A program made the position numbers and the translations under genes. 64,000 nucleotides of DNA from Galbula dea. Lineage: Eukaryota > Chordata > Aves > Piciformes > Galbulidae. Shown piece after piece: positions 1 through 11,886 of this stretch. Every line of letters begins with the position of its first letter. Within the stretch, counting starts at the first letter, position 1. The stretch spans positions 620,001 to 684,000 of the forward strand of contig VWZX01001164.1 in assembly GCA_013399015.1 (NCBI GenBank), in the 5' to 3' direction. Below the pieces are notes generated by a model that worked only from the letters and a program-made list of their open reading frames with translations, made no database searches and was not told the DNA's origin.

Positions 1-95
1 TAAGATTCTTTCCTTAATGAGAATTTAATTGATAACTGTAGATATTTCCTTCAAAGCTCTTTGCAAGTATTCAGTTGTAATGTTCATTTTCAAGC

Positions 96-198
96 AACCT
101 GGTCTAGTGGGTGGCATCCCTGCCCATGGCAGTGGGGTTGGAACTAGATGATCTTTAAGGTCCCTTCCAATCTGGGCCATTCTATGATTCTATGATTT
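96..198 (+). mobile_element. CR1 LINE, 3'-end fragment
   Basis: This is the 3' UTR tail of a severely 5'-truncated CR1 non-LTR retrotransposon. The segment runs from the usual 'ctggtctagtgg' block that follows the ORF2 stop, through 'aactagatgatctttaagg' and 'gtcccttccaa', and ends in the diagnostic tandem octamer ATTCTATG ATTCTATG. No coding part remains. CR1 normally inserts as short 3' pieces without target-site duplications, and none is seen here. The ending at about 198 is clear; the left boundary is approximate. Confidence 0.9.
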
Positions 199-361
199 TC
201 AGCCACCCTAGTTAATTAATTTTGAAAAATTTAAAAGATGTTGTCTAATCATTACTCTGATGTCTTACTTACACTGAATGGGTGAACTAGAAAGATGAAA
301 AATATCTTTTACCAATGGATACTTTGAGGAAGTTAATGTATCTGGTACCACCAGGGGCTTC

Positions 362-411
362 AGATAGATAGACAGATAGATAGATAGATAGATAGATGCA
401 CACACACACAC
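362..411. repeat. Compound GATA / CA microsatellite
   Basis: Roughly nine GATA units (362-397, one interrupted by GACA) are followed directly by a CA run (399-411). The reverse strand gives a meaningless Tyr/Leu/Ser-Ile repeat frame, so open frames across it are artefacts. It is probably length-polymorphic. Confidence 0.95.
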
Positions 412-1627
412 GTATACACATGCATATACACATGAATAAACATACATAATGAACAACTAGTGGAGCAATTTTATTCACCTTTAATAGCTATAGAGCCATA
501 TGTAACATAGTCTAACTTTCAAATACCTGAATAATCTACCTGAAAGTAGCATTGACTAATAAAGATATATGAAAAAAGACATTGGAAAAGAAGCCTGGAG
601 TAGGCAGTGGTACAAAAGAAAATATATAAATTATATCTGGACTTGAACACTTCCTCTGTGAAATAAAGGAGAAAAAAAATCTGGAAAGCTGTGGAGCTTA
701 TCAAAGAAAAAAGATTTAGAGGTGGGCTTTTCAACACTAAAATCAGAAATAGAGAGGTAGTGAAAACCTGTCTTCCTGCCTAAATCTCATAAATTAACCT
801 GTGCTCTAAATTTCTGAGAAATACAGTACATGTTAGCCCTAGATTTGTCTTTTCTAGCTTGATCTCAAGCCCATGTGTTGATTCTGTCTCATCAGAACAA
901 TTCATTCAGCCCATGCATTGCTCTTTTCCTTAAAGCCGTTGTTGCCCTCTCTGAGGAATGTGGGGAAATAGGCCCATCACATGACCAAAATGCAGATACA
1001 GACTGGTTTTATCTGCCACATCCTTGCTTATCAGGTATTTGTTTCTTTCAGTAGCCTCCTCTGTACATTTCGAGAGAAAGGCCATTTTGTTGGCCCCCAG
1101 TGCCTGCAGAAAAAGGAAGTGTTATTAGATGCATCTAGAAAGCTTCCCCTTCCCAGCAGAAAAATATTGTTCTTTTCTGACTTGCCTGTCAGTGTTGCCA
1201 AACTCCTGGTTTTCTCAAGTTTCTGACAGTGTGACTATTCTTCTAACAAAAGCATGACACGAGCTTTTATTTTGCATATCTTTAGATAGTGCACTAATAA
1301 GCAGAAGGAATAGAATAAAGAAGGTACCAGTTGTAACATTTTAATAGTATAAATATACAGTGGATATGCACATACTTTTTAGAACTACTAGCAGAGTCAA
1401 TCTTTCCAAGATCTTTGATTGTTACTGGTTCTGAAGACTTTTACCAAGGTAATCCCTTTAAGGTACAAACCTGATTAGACTAAATCAGATTCAGTCTGTC
1501 TTTTTTCCTTGAGCCTTGTGATTTAGCAGTCCCTCCTTATGAGCTATGGGCTACCTGCATAGTCAGTTAGAATGCATATAATAACAGGTTCTGTAAAATC
1601 CCTCAAAATTCAAAGCAAAAGAACATG
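412..1627. other. Non-coding, no recognised element
   Basis: AT-rich single-copy-looking DNA. Short open frames at 519-737 (minus) and 981-1226 (plus) have no family signature and look like chance. No repeat boundary or RNA gene is visible. Confidence 0.6.
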
Positions 1628-1713
1628 CATGCATATCAGTTGTGAGAGCTTGATGATCCTCTGAAATGTGCATGCATACCAGTTGTGAGAGCTTGATGAT
1701 TCTCTGAAATGTG
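1628..1713. repeat. 43-bp tandem duplication, two copies
   Basis: Positions 1628-1670 and 1671-1713 are direct repeats of 43 bp with only two mismatches (1636 versus 1679, and 1658 versus 1701). Each begins CATGCATA and ends CTGAAATGTG. The high identity suggests a fairly recent duplication. It lies just beyond the putative polyadenylation signal of the minus-strand frame at 1771-2130, so it would be downstream of that transcript. Confidence 0.9.
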
Positions 1714-1733
1714 TTGTTTAGAGGCATCATTAG

Positions 1734-1739
1734 TTTTAT
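1734..1739 (-). promoter_or_regulatory. Putative poly(A) signal AATAAA
   Basis: The minus strand reads CCAATAAAACT about 30 nt after the TAA of the BEN-like frame. The placement is unusually close, as in a very short 3' UTR. AATAAA is common in AT-rich DNA, so this is only supporting evidence. Confidence 0.3.
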
Positions 1740-1770
1740 TGGTAGCAGGCCAACTGAGGCAGAGATCTAT

Positions 1771-2130
1771 TTAGCGTGTGGTAGGAGAGCAAAGGAAAGT
1801 GTTAACTTGGGTTTTGATCCTATCAGCTTCAATCACTTCCATAAATCTGTGTTCTAGAAATGCATCTAAGTTTGTCCTAACTTTCCTGGGAAGCCCATAT
1901 TTCCCTCTAGTCCCATCAAAGTTCACTTTATTAACCCAGGAGTTATAGGTTTCAGCAGAAATAAATTCTTTTAGCAGCAACAAAATGTACTTGTCGGGCT
2001 TTCCACCAGATTCTCTGAAAATCTCATTCTTTTGTGTAGGAGCCACATTTTGTATGCTTACCTCTGGCAGCTCTTCTGTAGTACATTTGCCATCTCCTGC
2101 ACCCAAATCCAGACCAATAATATATATTCG
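1771..2130 (-). CDS. Possible terminal exon or retro-copy fragment, BEN-domain-like
   Basis: On the minus strand the frame is open for 119 codons from just after a TGA (2131-2133) to a TAA at 1771-1773. There is no convincing ATG at the front, so if real it is an internal piece or last exon. A possible acceptor (GTGCAG) would start the exon at 2096. The product reads like a folded small domain: a hydrophobic helix (DKYILLLLKEFISAETYNSW), then the block FDGTRGKYGLPRKVRTNL, then helix AFLEHRF and a final amphipathic segment. This order (leading helix, basic GxRGK-LP loop, helix ending RF, closing helix) resembles BEN DNA/protein-interaction domains, but I am matching by pattern only. An AATAAA lies about 30 nt past the stop on the same strand. 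It could be a gene's last exon, a pseudogene, or chance. Confidence 0.33.
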   Translation of the reverse strand, partial: RIYIIGLDLGAGDGKCTTEELPEVSIQNVAPTQKNEIFRESGGKPDKYILLLLKEFISAETYNSWVNKVNFDGTRGKYGLPRKVRTNLDAFLEHRFMEVIEADRIKTQVNTFLCSPTTR

Positions 2131-5100
2131 TCAGCTTGCATTTGTATTCTCAGCATCTCACTTGGGCATATAACTCACAAAGGCCAAAAGAAATGGTTGC
2201 CTTTGTTTTTTTGAACAGAACTAGAACACACAAAAAAAAAAGGCAGAGGAAAAGACAGGCTTATATTCCTGAGCATTTGTGAGAATGCTGAATGGTGAGG
2301 GAGAAAGTAAAACTGGATTTACCATTGAAGATGAATCCTAAATCCTGCATACTCATCCTTGGCTTTCAATTGAGCGGAATAAATAGTCATAGTTTAGATA
2401 ATTACTTGTTTGCACTTCTGTTCTGGTTATGCCTCATGGAAGTATTTGGGTTCTCTTGTTTAGAAGTAGAAAAAATGTCTTTTAAAGAATGATCCTTCTG
2501 AGCAATATTTTGATTTGCTTCCTTAGCAATATTACCTGAATTTGCCAGATCTGTTGGCTGATCTTCTTGATGTTTTAGGAATCTGGATGTTACCTATGTT
2601 CTGTTTATAAACATTACATGTATTTCTCCATAGTTGTTTTATGTCTTCTAAAGGGCCACTTCAGAGTTAAATCAGCTGTTCTGGCCTTAGGTCAGCATCA
2701 GTTAACAGGTTTTGACACTCTTGGTAACAGGCAATGGCTCATAGATTTTTAATATTTACTTTTTCTAATATGAACCAGAGAACTACTTGATCATAAGATC
2801 AGAGTTTGGCCAGCGTTGCAGAGAGACACTTTCAAATTAAGAATTTAAAAGGAATTAGAAGGTAATCCTCTACTGAGCATCTGCTCCCCAATACAACAAA
2901 GTGGGAGAGAGAAAAGACACCAAAAAGAGGAAACCTAATTTAAGCTGTTTAGTCTCCTGAAATGAAGTGTAGCTGTGTCTTTAGTCTTGTTTTATTTCTA
3001 CCTTTTTTTTGTTTTTCCTGCTGTGATATTCCTGTAGTTAATTCGATTTCTCCCTTTGAACATCATGACATCATGGTGGTCACATATGGATGGGCATATC
3101 TACTCTGTAGTGTGGTGTAGAAAGCAATATAGCTACAGCAGCATGGAGCTTTATATTTACAGGGATGGATTCCTTCCAGAATGTAAGAAAGCTCATTTAA
3201 ATTTAGCTCCAGGATCTATATATTACTTTCCTCTGTTCTATAACAGGAGATAAACCTGGCACACCCTGCTGGGATTAACATGGTTTGTAATCAGGCATTT
3301 CTGTAACATTATCAGCTCTGTCTAAAAGTTTCAGTCTAGGAACTAGCAGATTTGTGAGTTCAAACTGGAAAGAGGCAGAGGAAATGAAAAGGACAGCTTC
3401 ATCTCTGAGCTACAACTGTGAGTACCTGGGAAGTGAATTCAGTGTGCTGAGTTTGACCTGAAGTCCCTTGTACTTACTGTGACTCTGCTGTATTATGATT
3501 TTGCATTAGGTTGTTCACCATGCAGAGAAACATGGCAATTCTTAACTCCTCCTGAAAGGAAATCACTGTTTTAGGATGCTAAGAGCACAGCACTGGAATG
3601 TGCACTTCCAGTAACTCATCCATTAGCACTGAACATCCAGAGCAGGAACACGCTTACTGCACGTTGACAAACTCAGACCATTTGGCAGGTTCTGAGGTTT
3701 TTCGCAGGTTGGCATTGTGACATGGGCTGAGCTTTTAACCTTGCCCACAACATTAATAATATTTAAACTGAAAGAATACATACTCCAATCAGGGCATGTT
3801 CCCAGCCAAGTTCTAAGCCATGTTGTACTTCCAAGACTCAGCACTGGGGTGCTTATTAGTTTTTCTCCATAATTCTTAACAAAATTGTATTGGCAGCATG
3901 CAAGCACCAAGAGCCTCTTTGATAATTTACCCTCTACAAGTTAAAATCCATGTTAGTGAAAGGAACTGTCTGCCTTATTTTTCAAAAGTAATGAATTCTG
4001 TTAGGACTGTAATTTTATTAGAAATTGAGCATATCTTTCCTTATTATTTCTGGGTCAAATAGATCATTATATTGATTGATCAACAATTAATTTGTTATTA
4101 TTTGTAAGTACTCAGCAAATAATGAAAATACATTGTCACTTTGTTAAAGAATGAACAAAAGAGACAGCATTAGGTTGCTTTTTAAATTAATTTTTTGCAT
4201 ACATGTAGATCAAGCTTTTATATCTATGGAGCTTTGGCTGACCACTCAAACATCTGGCAGGAAAAGCTGAGTAGTAAGATAATTCATATATATAGTAAAG
4301 CCTGCATTTTTACCAGCGTTCACTGTAATAAACAACATGCAGGGCAGTAGGGTTTATGATAATGCTGTAAGTTAATGGTCTTGAGCACAGCAACAAACTT
4401 TTGATGTTGCCATACTAAGCAGGCATTTCTATAGCAAAATCAACTGAATCTGAAAATAAAAAGTCATGCAGGTCCATTCTAGGCACTAGAAGGTCTGTAA
4501 TTTCTAGCTGGAAAGAGGAAAGTCTGGGAATTTATTTCTATTTATTGATTGATGATACTTCCTTTTTTAAAGTTACAATTGATTCTCCTGGATTTGTTAA
4601 GCATATTTTCTCATGACTTCCACTCACATACCATACAATGTAGAAGAGAGAAGCACTGAAACACAGCATTCAGTACCTGTAATGTATGTGCCCATATACA
4701 TTATACCATTAGCTACAAGTCGTGATGGAAAGACACCAGACCTTACTTTCAAACATTCTAGTACATACAGATAAAACTGTGGTTTATAAAAGCTAAAAAA
4801 TGTCATGTTTCTGAAAACTGGGACCATTTTTCCCAGTGTGCATAGCCAGCATCTACCTTAGAGAAAACCTATAAATTAATCGTGTCTCAGCTTGCCTAAC
4901 TACTGCCTAAACTAGGAGTACTCTTGCCATGATACAGGGCAGAACTGGCAAGAAAAAGAGATTCTTTTTTCTGTCACAGCCATCTTACCTGGGCCAGAGT
5001 TGGAGGTATTATAGATTAAAACTGTTGGTTTATATATTTTATCTATAATGCAAGAAGGATCAGGCATATCAGTCTGTATCGTGTGGTTTGTTGGTTTTTT

Positions 5101-5622
5101 TCCTACTGAGCAGGTCTAGAAGTGTGACCAGGTTATTCTACAGTGGGTTGTTCTTGAACAGCAGCACCAATAAATGCAGTAGTTTTGCACATTGTATCCT
5201 GATTATCTATACCTCTGCACCAAAACAACTCACTGTTCCTCTCTCAGTCTATTCCATGATGGGCTTCCACGTGGGACTTATGTCTCATAAATCCCTCCAC
5301 AGTATCCTTGACTAATTACAAGTGGGCAAGCTAACATATTATAATTGGCACTGAACTGGCCACCTGAGAGGCCAGTAGTCGACAGAACTGTTAAATTGTC
5401 AGGTGAAACCTTTCTTCCATGGAAGCATTTGTTTGGCTCATTCATTACTACCTGGATGCCAGTTATTGTGAAACATACAGCAAACATCCTTATAACCTTA
5501 CACTTTCTACAATTTTGCTCCCTCCTTAAAGGAGGGATACTGACAGATGGACGAAAGAGCAAACAGTGCAGTGTTATGTGTTTCATTCTTTGAAAACTAG
5601 GCTATAATGACAGCTTAAACTT
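2131..5622. other. Non-coding, no recognised element
   Basis: AT-rich sequence with short poly-A and poly-T runs. The open frames here (for example 3056-3253 plus, 3623-3910 minus, 5278-5586 minus) show no recognisable domain and overlap one another on opposite strands. I see no repeat family ends. Confidence 0.55.
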
Positions 5623-5728
5623 CACTCACAAAGTTATGAAATATCAAACAACACTCACAAAGTTATGTGACAAACACCACTTACAAAGTTATGAAATACC
5701 TTATAAATATGAAATATCTTATAAATAT
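5623..5728. repeat. Composite imperfect tandem repeat
   Basis: CACTCACAAAGTTATG occurs at 5623-5638 and 5652-5667, with a one-base variant at 5678-5693, spaced 29 and 26 bp apart. It is followed by two 18-bp copies of GAAATAYCTTATAAATAT (5693-5710 and 5711-5728). The two repeats abut, suggesting local slippage or unequal exchange. Confidence 0.85.
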
Positions 5729-8700
5729 AAAAGGTGAAACTCTTCTATGCGAATGATCTCTTCAAGTGCTAATGTTTATCTAATGGATTCAGCTACCAAA
5801 ATTATTGCCTATGCTACAGAAAGCATTATAATTTGGGATTCACCTGTGCCATTATATCAAAGCTAAAATTATTCCATGAGACTTTGGAACATTCCATGTT
5901 GGTTGATACTACGTGCTTTTAACTAAAAGCTTCTCCTTTCACTTTACATCAACAGAAGTGGAACAATTAATGTTTCAAAATACAAGAGAGGCTTTTGTTC
6001 TTGTTTAAATTTTTGTACCTTAGCTTGAAAGGTATCTTGAGCTCCTTTGAAGTTTTCCTTTCATATACTGCACCCAAACCACTTCTTTATAAGAACCTCA
6101 TTTAACTTTTACATTTTAAAGATCTTTCCATGCGAGCCCAAATGTAACAAAAGAAGGTGATAATTGTTGAAACAGGCAGTGTTGTTGAATAGTGTAGACA
6201 CTAAATCTTATGGAAGCCACATGCTGGAAGCATCTTGTGCAACTCTGGCTCTGGTGTATAGCTGCCAGGTAGGTCACATCGCATAGAATTTGCTTCATGC
6301 TCTAGAGTAATGTTTTCTTGAATTATTAATCAAGTTTAATAATTCACAGGGACCCCAGTTCCACAGAGCTTGTGTGGCCCCTTGCAGAGAGCCCCAATTG
6401 CTGCCAGTGGCATTACCTCAGAGGTCTGCTTGTGCAACTCAGAGGCAGGCTTAAATGCCAGTTATCTGTGAAGTCAGCAGTTAGACTTCTATGGATTTCA
6501 GTGGGTATTGGACTGGACTGTGTATTCCTTGATAAAGGATTGGGTTACTGAGCTACACCCAGCTGATAGTAACAACAACTGAAATGCTGATCTGAGATTT
6601 CAGTGAACCCACTTAGGACTACAGGCAGAAGATCAACACAGTCAGCACTGAAGAGTGCAGGATTGTTTGCAATTAAACCTGATACTGCCCTAGCTCTCCC
6701 AGTGACCATATAGTGCTATTTCTGCCCAACAGCAAATAGAGTATTTCATAGATCCTGCAGAATTTGTGAATATTTTCAGATCCCTATTTAACTGGTGAAT
6801 TCCTTGCAATTCCTGATAGTCAGTGTACAGTGTATTTGATTTACCATATTAGAAATTTGCCATTTTAGATTGCTGATGACTGCCTGGCTTATGAGGTTCT
6901 GATGCTGTTATCAGACTCCATCATGAGTGAGCAAATGTTGATGCCTTCTTGTGGTTTATGAGCCACAAGCTCATCATGCCTGTATTTCTGCTTGGTTTTA
7001 TGCTTCTACTGGTGTTGTGGGAAGTCATATGCCATTTCAGATCTTTGAAAGTCTAATTCCCATGCACCAAACTTTTTTTTTTTCTTTTTGAACTGGGGCA
7101 GATGTCCCTTTCTGTAATAGTTTAATTAACACTTTGGAATAATGATGCATTAATTAATTCCAGATTATAATGGAAATGCTACAGAATTACACTTTATATC
7201 AACATTAATGCAAAATGAGTTCCTCCTGGATAATGTTTCTTAAAGAGAATACAGAAAGTGATAATACTAATTAGGCCATCAATTTAAATATACCATAATT
7301 TCAATCCATGTCACTTATCTGTTCTCTAGCACAAAACCTTCTGTTCTACCATACTCTTTTTGCTGCATTGGTATCAGTATGGCAGCCAGATTGGGTGTAA
7401 TTTTTTAATATGCATTCTTACACATTATAGTACACTCTTGTACTATCATCTTAGGTTTGGTGCCTGTGTTGTGAAGGATTGAACTTTAAAAATGAGACAT
7501 AGGCTTATAATATTCTGGCATAGGTCTTCTGCGAGTAGAGAAACTTCACTGGCAAAAAAAGACCTTCACCAGAGGCACCGGATTTTGTATCGTGCATGGC
7601 ACATTGTTAGGCTATAGCATACAGTTCAGGTTCTAATTCTTCCTGGCATGGCCCAAATTTGCTGCTGCAAATGCAACATCTGCAAAGACATTCTTTTGTG
7701 ACCATTATTATTTTAACTGCTTTGTACCAGAATGTGTGACAAATAAGAAACCAAAGTTTCTGTTCCCAAGCAGCTTCAGTCGCAGTAGTATATTCCCATT
7801 TCTGAGAATAAAATGGTTTAAGGCATGCTTGATCTCACTTGCACTTTGGTGCTTTTTATTTTATATGACCATCACCTAGATGCTGCCTCTTGTGCAGGCA
7901 AGAAAAGAGGATTAGACAGATAATTCTGAAATGGAAACCATAAAAACAGTTTAGCAGAGATGACTCAATTTCAGTGAACATCCAATAAAGCTTTGCTTTT
8001 CTCTTCACCTCACCTCCTGATTCTCTGACAGTCTGTGTAGAGCCTGCTGTTCACCAGAATTTCAGGTTCCTTGCTCTTCTTGCTGTGTGGAAGACCAGTA
8101 GAGAGTCAAGCCACTAGAGGCTAGCCAGGCTGGCTTGCAAGCACCGATGTTCTTTTGGAATTCTCAAGATGTACAGGGAGTTAGCTGGAATTCAGCCCTA
8201 AATCTGTACTGATAAGGAGTCAGGGACCTGGAAGTCTTGGCTGTACTGACATGCTAGGAGTCTGAGAATTCTTCACCCACTGTGAAGGAAGTTTTTTGAT
8301 TTTCCGGAATGCAATTTTTTAGAATTTGCTGCATGATGAATTTTAACATATTTGGAAATTTTTATTCCAAATACAAACACCACCAAAATTTGAAATTCCC
8401 TATGAAACAGACTCTCTGCACAGCTCTAGTTGCTTCCTTCAAACACTGAGATATCCTTCATTATAGAAGTATTTTGCTCAGTAGAGTATAATTGTATGCT
8501 TTTATACTAGTCATTTCTACTAACTTTGTTGTATAAAATGAAATTATTTAGTTCAACACAGAAAATGCTGGTGCCCTCATAGTATGTTTTGGCCAGCAAG
8601 GGGGTTTCAAGAAGCACTGGCCATTCAACAGATCAGAAAATGAGACAGTAGCTGTGAGGAAATACAGAGTAGAGACAAAGTTCAAAGAAAACAAAACCCC

Positions 8701-11073
8701 ACATAGATGGTCCTCCTTTATGGAAAAATGCTTCAGCCTGGATAATAGCTCAGGAAATTATCTTCCTGGCACATTGTGTGTCTTCTTGGTGGGGGGGAGA
8801 GCATTCTTTTTTTTATAGACATTTTGAGTGGGATGTATGTCATGTAAAGAACAAGCAACTTATATCCAGTTAAATGACATTAGCTCTAAAACTGGAGTTG
8901 TGGGGGATTTGACCATCACAAATCTACATGGTATTCTGCACTAGAATGAATTTCATTCATTGTGCTCTCTCTGGCTTTAGCATACTGCTTTCTCTGAAGA
9001 TTACCATTCTGGTCTCTCTACCACATGGGCAAATTGAGTTGATGCAGTGGTTCATCTCACTTACAGAATTTATTTGGAATTTAGAAAAGGTCAGATATGT
9101 AAATCTATGTGATTTCTCTTTATTTGGGACGGTTCACTATAACTGGCCATCACTACCAGGACTGGGAAAAGAATATGTAGTTAAGAGTAATGAAGTGAGT
9201 GGATTTTTGAAAATATGAAGAAAAGTTATTTTCTGAGGAGCTATCTATTAGAGAGTGACACAGATCTTTCTGAGAACTGTAGCAAGCCCTCATCATATTG
9301 GCTTGTAACTCAGTGCAGAGTAGCCAATGTCCTATGAAAAATATAGTAACTGCATGGACTGATGTTGATCCAAGCATTCTGAAATTAAGAAATCTCACAA
9401 ATCTCTGAGGACTGGCAAAGAAGGACTTTTGTAGATCAGGACTCAAGCAAGTACGTAGTAAAACAGCCTTATTCTGAGGAAGAATTTGCTGTGTGCCAGT
9501 CTACACTCTGCTTTTCCATCTCAAGTGCTATTAATCCCTTACTTTCACAAGCAATGAAGGATATTCAGAAAAACATAAAGAAAGAAGTGATTATTTTTAG
9601 ATTTTATATGTAGCATCAACTAGAAACTAATTGGATTAAATATTTTAGTACAAAAATAGCACTCTTTTACAGACTTTTTGTTTAGATTGCCGGTTTTAAA
9701 CGTGTTTTTCTCTGAGTCTTCATATTAGTTACATAGTCTCAAAAATATGAACTTTTAATCTGAAATTTTAGGTTTTTAACCCTTCATTGCTAAGAATGCT
9801 ATCATGGAGATACAAATAATAGGGGATAAAAACAGAGTTGGATGCCTCCCTTGAAGATGGTATCCTTATGAAACATAAAAATCTAAATGTGCAGATGTCA
9901 GAGTTGAGCTTTAGTATTTTGGTACCCACATATTTAAGTATTAGGGTTTTTTTCTGGTGCATTTCCAGTCTTAGACATAGAGTACTTGTAAGGTGGTGGC
10001 TGATACAGTATTTCAACAGTTTTTCAATTTTAACTTTACATTTAAGGTTTCTGCAGGACATCTTTCCCCTGTGACAGGACCAATACATTGGTGACACCTG
10101 CCTCTTTCCAGTTGATCACACCTGTTGGCACTTATGTACATTAACAAATCAACTAATAACCTCCTTCTGGTTCTCTTTTTCATCTGCATTAGTACTGTTA
10201 GCTCTGTGCATAGAGGATTGTGATGTACAATGTATACCTTGTTTAAATGGATTTTATTGAGTGCTAAACCTATTTCTGGTCATATTGCTTAATTCAGAAA
10301 GAATAATTATAAAATTGGAAAGCTTTTTCACAGATATATGTAACTTTTTAATTATTCCATCCCTGGACTGTCCTATGAGTTCTAGGTATTTAAATTTTGT
10401 CCCAGAATAGTAGGACATACAACTTTCTCTCATGTTCATATAACTCTCTGTATTTATGTCTATGAAAGAGAGAAGCCCTAAAGGGCTGTCTTGGAAGGTT
10501 CTGCTGGTAGCAGAAAACATTGTACCCTTACTCCAGCACTGCATGTTGGAACACACCACAAATAATACCAAGCTAATTCTGAAGGGGATAGTACATCCGC
10601 AGGGAGTGGGGCAGTATCACAGAGGTTATTATCTTGGATTCTGAAAACAAGAGAGCCACAGAAAAGTGATACTACACCTAAGCTAATACATCCTCCATCT
10701 TGGTGGTGGTACTTAATTAAGGACAGCATTGCACTGATGATGGTATAATCCAGTTCTGCTTTATTGGTACATCCAAATGTGTTTGCAACTCTTTCAGAAA
10801 TCATTACTGGTTAAAATTTTAAAAATCACTGCTCAGGCACATTCATCAGAGCTATAATACATTGGTTGGTTAATGACTACTGAACCTTTGAAATATGTAA
10901 ATTCAAAGGCACTGAGTAAAAACTGTAACAATTGGAGGATGTTGAATAAATTAAAAGAAATCTTGATCATCTCGTGGATATTTAATAAATGATAGTTTTT
11001 GAAGTTATTTGCTATGTATTGTTTATTCACCTCTAATAAGTGTCATACAGTATAAATGGTACTTTTGTTTCAG
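5729..11073. other. Non-coding, possible conserved regulatory sequence in part
   Basis: No gene or transposon was recognised. The part from about 6840 to 7300 is non-repetitive and rich in TAAT / ATTA cores of the kind bound by homeodomain proteins, which is typical of conserved non-coding elements. Other open frames (8928-9218, 9153-9446, 9768-10097, 10254-10571, 10478-10804) lack any family signature. Confidence 0.45.
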
Positions 11074-11148
11074 CTTCTAGAATATAACATAATCTGTGGA
11101 AGCTAACTGAAAGTTTTACAAGCGTATCTGTACGGCGAATCGACTGAG
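11074..11148 (+). ncRNA. Candidate 75-nt non-coding exon
   Basis: A pyrimidine-rich acceptor (ACTTTTGTTTCAG, ending 11073) and a consensus donor (GAG|GTAAGT, exon end 11148) bracket 75 nt. All three forward frames contain stops (TAA, TAG, TAA), so it could only be a 5'-UTR or long non-coding RNA exon. Its last 28 bases carry four CpG dinucleotides (in AGCG, TACGGCG and ATCGAC) in otherwise CpG-poor DNA, which suggests constraint or an unmethylated site. Splice sites were judged by eye and could be coincidental. Confidence 0.3.
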
Positions 11149-11886
11149 GTAAGTTGGAGTTTATGTCCCTGAACATACTGTATGATCAGTGGATAAGGAA
11201 GGGTTTAAATATAAGTTGAAACCACAGAGTATTAAGTATCTGGGAATATTTTAGCTTATGGACTTGAAGTCTACAACTGAACTTAACAAAGAGGTAATGT
11301 GAAATGCAGTGAAAAAAAAAAAATTGCTGGGTGGTCTCTGCCACATACTATATTGTGTGGTGGAAAAGGCTGAGAGCTATAAGAAAGATACTGGGACCAA
11401 ACCTGGCATACTGTAGACATTAACAATATTACTATTTACCTGCTAAGAAAAGTTCTTTAAGGAACTCATGGACATGAACAACAACTTCATGGCATTATAG
11501 GAAGACTAAAATCTGGGATGGAAATGCTGTTGTTAGCCAAGCCTTTAGGTGGAGCAGATTTTTCAGTTACAAAATTAATGGGGTTTTGTGAATCCAAGGG
11601 ATGGATACCATATAAGTGGATCTCAGCCCATTTGGATAGTCTTTGAAAAAGCACAAACATTACTTTTTCATTTGTTCTCGTTAATGATGGTGAACTGAAA
11701 AGAGCTGAAGGCCATACTGAAATATTGTAGTAGATTTTGAATTATAGTAGTATTGAAGTAGATTTTGAATTATAAAGAAAATGCAGTGGGAAATGCCCGA
11801 GAAAATAAAAAAATGAAAAGAAAGTAGGTGCTATGAAACAAAACAAGTGTAAGATTTGTTTGTTTTCTTAACTTTTGATTCTTAAG
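11149..11886. other. Non-coding; small 28-bp-spaced duplication
   Basis: AT-rich sequence with an A12-like run near 11311. The 17-mer GTAGATTTTGAATTATA is repeated exactly at 11730-11746 and 11758-11774. Nothing else is seen. Confidence 0.55.

Noticed and set aside
265..478. Minus-strand frames with Tyr/Leu/Ser/Ile and Cys/Val repeats
   Set aside because: They are direct translations of the GATA/CA microsatellite.
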